Part shown: positions 58,083 through 64,000 of the stretch, in pieces | How positions within the stretch are numbered: position 1 is the first letter of the stretch | Layout of the letters: each line of letters starts with the position of its first letter | From: Nematostella vectensis | Lineage: Eukaryota; Cnidaria; Anthozoa; Actiniaria; Edwardsiidae | Reading direction: 5' to 3' | NCBI RefSeq assembly: GCF_932526225.1 | Contig: NC_064045.1 | Coordinates: forward strand, 11,444,442 to 11,508,441 | DNA length: 64,000 bases | Translations under genes and position numbers: made by a program | The notes under the pieces: generated by a model | What the model saw: the letters and a program-made list of their open reading frames with translations, nothing else | The model's database searches: none | Told to the model about the DNA's origin: nothing

Positions 58083-58851
58083 TGTAACAACGAGAGTAGA
58101 CTGTAGTTGGGGGCGGTACAGGTACCGGGCTTTACTTCGCTGTTACCAACTGGAGTTTTACAAGATCTGACTGCGGCTTCTACCGCACCCCTTTTGTATG
58201 CTCTCTAATGACGGCAAGCCCAAACAAGAGACCTTCACTGACACCCCGCAAACGTTTAATTTCGTTTGGATAAAGGTTCTCAGCCAATGGGTGTTCGAAG
58301 AACGACATTCCAACATAGGCATGCCAGTGGGTTACCCTTGGACTTTCCGTGACCTACATAATGATTATACGATTATTGTTGACTTCGGAGGTAACGCACT
58401 TCATGCTTGCCGAACTAGTGCGCATGACAATCTTCATGCGTAACCACAATGATTGACAACATTCCAATCATTTTTGCACTTGCTTCCTTTATACCAATTC
58501 TGGCTATACTAGAATTTCACTAGACCTAAACGATACCTAGAGTTACCTGCTCCCGAAGTCAAAACCAACTTTCTACCGGTGGTTGATGAATACGGAACGG
58601 GCATAGATGCTCGATTTACGATTCACGAATATCTTGAAATTAATATGGACCCGCCTACCATAGGGGGAGGGGCCAATTCCCGTTGACTCATAACTAAACA
58701 AAACGCATCATTAACTCCCGGCATAAGTTGGCGGTAAATTGACTAAAATGCTAAAGTTATAAAAATAGCGAAACCCATCACCTAGTATTAATTTCCCGCG
58801 TAGCAAGTAGTAGCGTAGTCCCGACACCCTGCGATATTTTCCCGCGTGACA
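58083..58851 (-). repeat. 5' LTR (769 bp)
   Basis: Ends TG...CA. Between the two LTRs, an open frame on the opposite (plus) strand is preserved (58198-58443 and 52301-52516, sharing FVWIKVLSQW and YPWTFRDLHNDYTIIVDFGG). Its meaning is unclear; in a repeat this young it may simply be undecayed. Confidence 0.93.
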
Positions 58852-58960
58852 CTATGCAGAAATAAGGTAATTTTGAATATTTTTTGTTATCAACAATTAC
58901 CCCCCCCCCTTGATCATTAGTTTCTGTTTAGTATCTGTTTAGTATCATTTCTGACAAAGT
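58852..58960 (-). mobile_element. ACCGCGGT-ended element, segment 3 of 3
   Basis: After the duplicated CTAT, the match to the reverse complement of the 692-1678 copy continues (GCAGAAATAAGGTAATTTT; TTATCAACAATTACCCCC; TTAGTTTCTGTTTAG). It fades before the terminal ACCGCGGT, so this end is truncated. Confidence 0.8.
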
Positions 58961-60880
58961 TGTAATCGAACATATAAACCCAGAAAATGATCTCAAGGAA
59001 ATACCCATGAGAATGGTAATATATTATTTCCTGCTCGAATTTTTTCTCTCTATATATTTAATTCTTTTTCTTGATTCTTTTCATGTCGCCTGGGAACGGT
59101 TTGTTAAAAAAATCAAATAAAAAATGAGGCTATATCAAAATTTATAAACTCTCATAGTAGTCTGAAGGGTCGTTTTCCCATTTCACGAATAATAAATCAC
59201 TCTTTTTGTCTGCTGCTTTTAACGTCTTGCTTATGTCGCCCGACCTCTTAGCTGAGCGGTTGTAAAAGCCTGTAGAATAAAACATCGAGGCCATATAGAA
59301 TTTCGTCAACTCTCGAGCTCTAAAAGCTCTTTTCAGGTTCAATTTATTACGATTTATTTCAAATCTTCATGTTTTAACATCGCCAGATAATTGCTACCGG
59401 AGTTTTCAGAAGGATTAGCATTCGTTGGGAAGATGCACGGCCTAGCGGTTCGATTCACTGAATTCATAAATTTGTTTTTTGAAAAGAGTATTATTAAAAT
59501 ACTCTTTCAATTAAATTTGTTCTATTCCAAGTTTTTATGTCAATCATTTTGTTTCCTGATAAAAGAGGGCATTACCTTTCCGTCCACGTTTCCAGGTTCT
59601 ACATAAATGATTTAGAGATACCCAAACTTTAAATGTGCTTACATGTCGTCGTAGAAAGCTATAATGCTCGATTTAATTCGCGCTTTTTCATCAAAGCTCG
59701 CGTTGTATTTCAGTGCTGAACCTCACGCTCTTACGTGTAAATAGGCCTGTTTTTTTTTATGGCCGCCATGTTTGGCGCGCCAAATGGATCTATCCAATTA
59801 TTTATGTAATTTGATCGATAAAAAAGAACTTAAAGAGCTCTAGTCGGCCACGCCTTTGTAATTATGCGAGTTTCGAAATAAGCATCTAAAATCAAATCGG
59901 CTATCCAAATCCGCTGATCCGAAACGGATTCCTTCTCACTTGGTGTTTTGCTATGTTAGGCAATACTGCGATTTACTAGGGCTCTATACTTTTGTCTTTT
60001 TTTTTTAAGAAATAAGCATAAAGTCAGCTCAAACTCTTTGTACATGTTACATGGGTTAACGAACCGTTAAACGGGTAAACGAATCCCCCTCCCCCCCCCG
60101 CTAAAAAATCCTGGCTACGGTGTCCTGCTCGCCGCACAGTTTTTAAATTAAATTTTTCGAATATAAAGGGAATATGTTTCTCATTTGATAAACATTTTCT
60201 CAGACATTTAGTTAATAAGCTTTTTTAACACTGATTTTTCCAGCAGTCACTATACAAAGTAAATAAAAAAAATGTAATAATACGTCTCATGAGATTCGTG
60301 ACGATACCTCATTACGGAGAAGTGATTAATATTATTAAATAATAATCTACATCGGGAATTTGAGAACCGAGCTTTTAAATGAAACAGGATAAGAAAAACT
60401 TGGAGACAATGTTAAGTGTTTTTTAACATAAATTTAGAAGCAAAAGCAGCAAGTTAACTGTCAGATTTTTTGACCGAACGTAACTGGATATGACATTTAA
60501 ATTGCCGTGTATTGAGTTACCCGGATGCGTTAATAAACACTGTCTGGTGCAATATGTTAGATATTATAGACGAGGAAAAACACATAACGTATCTGCGCCA
60601 CTTCTTAAAACAACATTAATACAATAAAATACAACAGGTATTAAACTTAGTTTAATTGGAATTTCAGCTATTCTTCATCCAACCACTGATCTGGATGTTA
60701 GATCTTAATAGAATGTCTAATCCTTACATTACTCATGCATTTCTACTATTATCTGTCATCTTATCCCTGTTATACCCATCCTTCTCGTACCTGGTGGCCC
60801 AGAGGGCCTTCACACCACTTTTCTACCTAAGTCGCTTTTACCCGCCTCTCCTCCCATTTCCTCCGCCACGCCTTGTCCCC
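58961..60880. other. AT-rich spacer, no gene recognised
   Basis: Only short open frames without protein character. A C/T-rich stretch near 60081-60100 (CCCCCTCCCCCCCCC followed by TCCTGGCTACGG) may be an end of a further small element. Confidence 0.4.
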
Positions 60881-60889
60881 TCCTCAACC

Positions 60890-61165
60890 TTTTCACATGA
60901 AGAAAAACGTTGTCGTTTTAGGGGTCTGGTACCGTGCAATTTTAGTTTCTTTTCAGAGGCTTTCTCCGTTGACTAAAGATGGTCACAGTAACTGTTTTTC
61001 TCTTTTTCATACAATTCATAAAGTTTGCGAAGCACCTGCGGTACGGCAGCCTTAAAAATGACAAGAATCGTGCAGGTTTTCCAAATAAGGAATATATAAG
61101 TTTCATTATATGGAAGTGACCGCGTCTGGGAAAAACGACAAGTTTTGGCTAAATTTTCTTGATAT
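60890..61165. repeat. Dispersed repeat, inverted relative to 3590-3860
   Basis: Carries AAAGATGGTCACAGTAACTG, GCACCTGCGGTACGGCAGCC and GGAAGTGACCGCGTCTGGGA, the reverse complement of the blocks listed for the copy near the left end of the window. Confidence 0.7.
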
Positions 61166-61346
61166 GCCAAGTTTTTTTTTGGCTAAAGTTTTTTTCCTTT
61201 CCTTTTCCCTCGGGTGCCCATGTAAAGGCTACATTACAAAGACACTCTCCGTCTCGGCTCTCATTTTCCATCTTAACAATTTAACTATGATTGTTATATT
61301 CTCATACACTAAACAGTCTAAACCAAACACCTTTTTTTCCTTTTAG

Positions 61347-61559
61347 GGATTGAACATTAGGAAAGACAGTCTCAGTGAGAGCATTTCTAGGAAAAAAATT
61401 CCTGTTGCGCGAGTTGAGACAAAACTAATGGTAGAATCTTTAGGATACTTTACACCAACATTGCACAAGCGGAACCCTCGAAATGCTCCTAGAAAATATA
61501 TACGATTGAGTGTGCTAAGATTAAAAATTGATAATATTGATATTCAAAAAAGCCAATAA
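61347..61559 (+). CDS. Possible terminal exon of an unknown gene
   Basis: A pyrimidine-rich acceptor (TTTTTTTCCTTTTAG) is followed by an open stretch of about 70 codons (RKDSLSESISRKKIPVARVE; HKRNPRNAPRKYIRLSVLRL) and a stop that overlaps an AATAAA (61555). The basic, non-repetitive residue use looks protein-like, but no upstream exon was found and nothing was recognised. Confidence 0.3.
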   Translation, partial: GLNIRKDSLSESISRKKIPVARVETKLMVESLGYFTPTLHKRNPRNAPRKYIRLSVLRLKIDNIDIQKSQ

Positions 61560-61919
61560 ACCAAAAGCTAGCTGTCACATAAATCATAGTACTAAAAGTA
61601 ACGAGATGTAAGGGAAAATAGGATCGAGATTAAACTGGTCAATAAAAAAGAAATTGAGTTATAAGAAGAAACAGTATAGCGGTATCATTAAATAGCCGAT
61701 AATTAGTAGTTGTTATTCATTCCCTTGCAAAATCGAACAAATAAGGCTGTCTATACTTGTTTTTTTATTTCCTTGCAAAATCGATTAACTTGCTTTTTCA
61801 TATTTTCAGATGGTTTTCTTATCATTTTTTAACGACAGACTTGTCAAGCCGTCACATTAAAATCGGTTTAACCCTTTCCAATAAACATGAGTGAAAGATT
61901 AAAATAACTTCTGGATTAT
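61560..61919. other. Probable 3' region of the GPCR gene
   Basis: No gene. On the minus strand, which carries the following receptor, AT-rich sequence follows the stop codon. Confidence 0.3.
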
Positions 61920-63284
61920 CTAAATAGCAGATTCCATTTCAATATTATTTTCCTGGTCAATATGAATTATTTTTTCTCCTCCGAAATTCACTCTTGGTTT
62001 TCGTCTTGGTAGAAGTCCTGGTTCAGCAACAAGTTTTGTTTTTGCCCCAAGCTCGTCAAAACGCCTCCATGCCGTTGCCCTCACTTCGACGTTTTCTAAG
62101 CTCTTTCCAAAAACACGATCTTTGAATAATAGATTGCTCTCAAGATTTCGCGGATGCAAAATGCCCTGTTTTTGATCGTATCTCTTCGTCTGCGGCCGGC
62201 ATCTAGACTTGAAATTATTGTTACTGAAGAGGGACTTTTTGTTGACTTTTTTTATGTGGCGTTTTGGGGTTTTGCGCGCAGGGCAGAATTTTCTCCAGTT
62301 GCAATGACAAAAACGGAACAAATCCTTGCAATATCGCGAATGAAGAAACACAAAAATGAATGGATTGATGGCAGAATTAGAGTACATGAGAATGTTTGAG
62401 AATACCAGCAGTGTTGAGAAATGAGGATTTGCCCCTCCATCCCCATAGTCATGCCAAATCCACATGATATGATTGGGCGCCATGCAGAGCGCGAACGCGA
62501 CTACAAGTGCAATGAAGATCTTTACAATGCGCATATTTCGATGAGATCGTCTTTTCGCAAGCGGCTTCTTCCCATGACCGCTAGCCTCACCGATCGCTTT
62601 ACGAACTCGTTGAATATCTTTATAAAGTTTTGCGCTGATCGCGACGTAGTTAGACCCGATTACGATCAGCGGGAATAAGTAGAGAACCACGAACACTGAA
62701 AGGGTGAAAGCCTTCGGGTACATAGCGTCGGGCCAGCGTTCAATACACTGTGAGCTATTTGTATTGAGCGCCAGCACATCGATATATGGGCCGACAAGTG
62801 AGATGCTAAAGACCCAGAGTAAGGCAATAATTAGTAGCACCCGCCGGCTTTTTATTCGAGGCTTAAAAGGGCGAATAATTGCCCGTCTTCGCTCAAGACT
62901 CATGCAGAGTAATGTGTACACAGCGACGGAGATGAGCATCGTCTGCAACGGATAGACAATCTTACACAGGAACGAGCCAAAAGGCCATTTAGCGGACAAA
63001 ATCTCTACAAAATCGAAAGGTACACTGATGATACACGTGGCCAGATCTGTAGCTGCCAGGTTCATGATGAAATAATCTATGATTCGTAACCTCGACCTGT
63101 TGTACACAGCCAAACATATCACTGAGTTGCCGATCAGACCAAGCGCTATGATAACGGGGAAGCAGAGAAGCTGGATAACGTTGAGACTTGCCTCTGTTTC
63201 CTCAACCGCTGTGGTATTGGTATCGTTCCAAATAGGCGCGCTAGAGGGAGCTGTTTTATTCCAGTCCATCGCAACCCCCGACAA
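61920..63284 (-). CDS. Rhodopsin-class (class A) GPCR, peptide-receptor-like, intronless
   Basis: 454 residues in one exon. The N-terminus has glycosylation sites (NKT 9-11, NDT 20-22, NTT 23-25). Seven membrane segments lie at about 38-60, 70-95, 107-130, 148-168, 192-216, 252-278 and 291-313. Class A marks: GNSVICLAVY in TM1, NLAATDL in TM2, Cys107 and Cys180 for the extracellular disulfide, ERR (131-133) in place of DRY, CMAPNH in place of CWxP, and NPFIF (307-311) in place of NPxxY. The intracellular tail is long (about 140 residues) and basic with a Cys cluster (CHCNW) for possible palmitoylation. The overall layout is that of cnidarian neuropeptide-type receptors. The ligand cannot be inferred. 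Confidence 0.95.
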   Translation of the reverse strand: MSGVAMDWNKTAPSSAPIWNDTNTTAVEETEASLNVIQLLCFPVIIALGLIGNSVICLAVYNRSRLRIIDYFIMNLAATDLATCIISVPFDFVEILSAKWPFGSFLCKIVYPLQTMLISVAVYTLLCMSLERRRAIIRPFKPRIKSRRVLLIIALLWVFSISLVGPYIDVLALNTNSSQCIERWPDAMYPKAFTLSVFVVLYLFPLIVIGSNYVAISAKLYKDIQRVRKAIGEASGHGKKPLAKRRSHRNMRIVKIFIALVVAFALCMAPNHIMWIWHDYGDGGANPHFSTLLVFSNILMYSNSAINPFIFVFLHSRYCKDLFRFCHCNWRKFCPARKTPKRHIKKVNKKSLFSNNNFKSRCRPQTKRYDQKQGILHPRNLESNLLFKDRVFGKSLENVEVRATAWRRFDELGAKTKLVAEPGLLPRRKPRVNFGGEKIIHIDQENNIEMESAI

Positions 63285-64000
63285 TAAATCGCTATTATTC
63301 CCTCATTCGAAATCGATCTTCTGAAGTCAACTCGATCATCTTTGAAGTTCTTCCCCGACTCCTACCCAGATGGCAAATCTGTTTACGTTCAATAATATTT
63401 CATGAATACTTGTTAAACAATATCAATGATCCGCTACGAGTCGCTTTGGCTCCTTTGATTGCGCGCTACTTAAATACTGATTCGGAAGTTTTTTTTTCTT
63501 GCGGAACACCAATCATCACGCGGCTTTGACCGCACTTCTAATCCTACATAGCCTATTATACAAAACGCGCTGCATACGTAAACTTCTGACAGCTACCGGC
63601 AAAACATGATATATCTAAGAACTCTCAATATAGTTACATTATGCACATTTGTTATGAGTTGGTCATACATCTACTTCAGGAGCTATTTTAATGGCATAGC
63701 TACATCAGCTGAGAAAATGACGGCGGTAATTTTCCATGGAGAATAACAGGTTTTTGTGAAAAAATTCCTTTCTATTCCATATGATTAATATTCTGCGTGG
63801 TTTCGACACCTCTTTTGAGGGTACACAACCACGCATTTAATACTTCCACACACAAAGCTATCAACACCAAATATAAGCAGTGGGTTTTGGCAATTATAGG
63901 GAAGAATTGAGTGTTCAATGTTTTATGAAAACACCGGGTTTTACAAACCCTTAGCTCAAAGCGCCGACAAATAATCTTTATACTGTATAGCTTAGCATTT
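63285..64000 (-). promoter_or_regulatory. Upstream region of the GPCR gene
   Basis: Non-coding up to the window edge. No clear TATA box at a convincing distance. I see no repeat here. It is assumed to hold the promoter and 5' untranslated region of the receptor. Confidence 0.35.

Larger units (their letters stand above)
52176..58851 (-). mobile_element. Retrovirus-like LTR element with Gag, protease and envelope but no RT
   Basis: Two long direct repeats, TGTAACAAC...GCGTGACA, at 52176-52969 and 58083-58851. They are flanked by the 4-bp duplication CTAT (52172-52175 and 58852-58855). On the minus strand, a primer-binding-like TGGTGATAGAACCCGG starts 2 bases after the 5' LTR, and a polypurine tract AAGAAGGGGGGACT precedes the 3' LTR. 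The genes in order are Gag, protease running into the first residues of reverse transcriptase, then an envelope-like gene. RT, RNase H and integrase are missing. A 4-bp duplication fits gypsy/errantivirus-type elements. Confidence 0.93.

Overview
This is a eukaryotic nuclear window: genes have spliceosomal introns, coding density is low, and repeats are abundant. Gene content points to a cnidarian, most likely an anthozoan such as a sea anemone. The hints are an intronless peptide-receptor-type GPCR, a UBC9 gene broken by six introns, lineage-specific cysteine-rich secreted proteins, and Penelope-like and Polinton-like elements. The species cannot be fixed from the sequence alone.

Host genes. 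(1) 2067-4626 and 7425-9577 are tandem paralogues of an unrecognised two-exon gene. (2) 10963-12209 is a two-exon secreted protein with three six-cysteine modules around a 26-residue Ser/Thr-rich repeat. (3) 27575-32529 is a complete seven-exon UBC9 (SUMO E2) gene. (4) 61920-63284 on the minus strand is a complete single-exon rhodopsin-class GPCR.

Mobile DNA fills most of the rest. A Penelope-like reverse transcriptase lies at 12273-14147, followed by three sets of tandem duplications. From about 18814 to 24956 is a candidate 6.1 kb element with inverted-repeat ends and a decayed zinc-finger plus FEN1/PIN-like gene that I cannot assign to a known transposon class. Small inverted-repeat elements and LINE fragments sit in introns and spacers. 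A very long pure (CATA)n array occupies 5222-6100.

The largest object is a 13.8 kb Polinton-like (virus-like) element at 38202-52000. It has inverted repeats of about 450 bp and a perfect 6-bp target duplication (TTCGTT). It carries a polymerase-like gene, an SF1 helicase joined to an HNH module, a retroviral-type integrase, a packaging ATPase, capsid-type genes and several small membrane proteins. Most are interrupted. It was inserted into an older inverted-repeat element. A retrovirus-like LTR element (52176-58851, minus strand, 4-bp target duplication CTAT) went into the same older element, so the order of the nested insertions can be read directly. That LTR element keeps Gag, protease and an envelope-like gene but has lost reverse transcriptase, RNase H and integrase.

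Some of the many frameshifts fall in homopolymer runs (G7, A8, G17), so a fraction may be assembly errors. UBC9 and the GPCR are intact, and many other breaks are not in homopolymers, so real decay of the mobile elements is the better overall reading.
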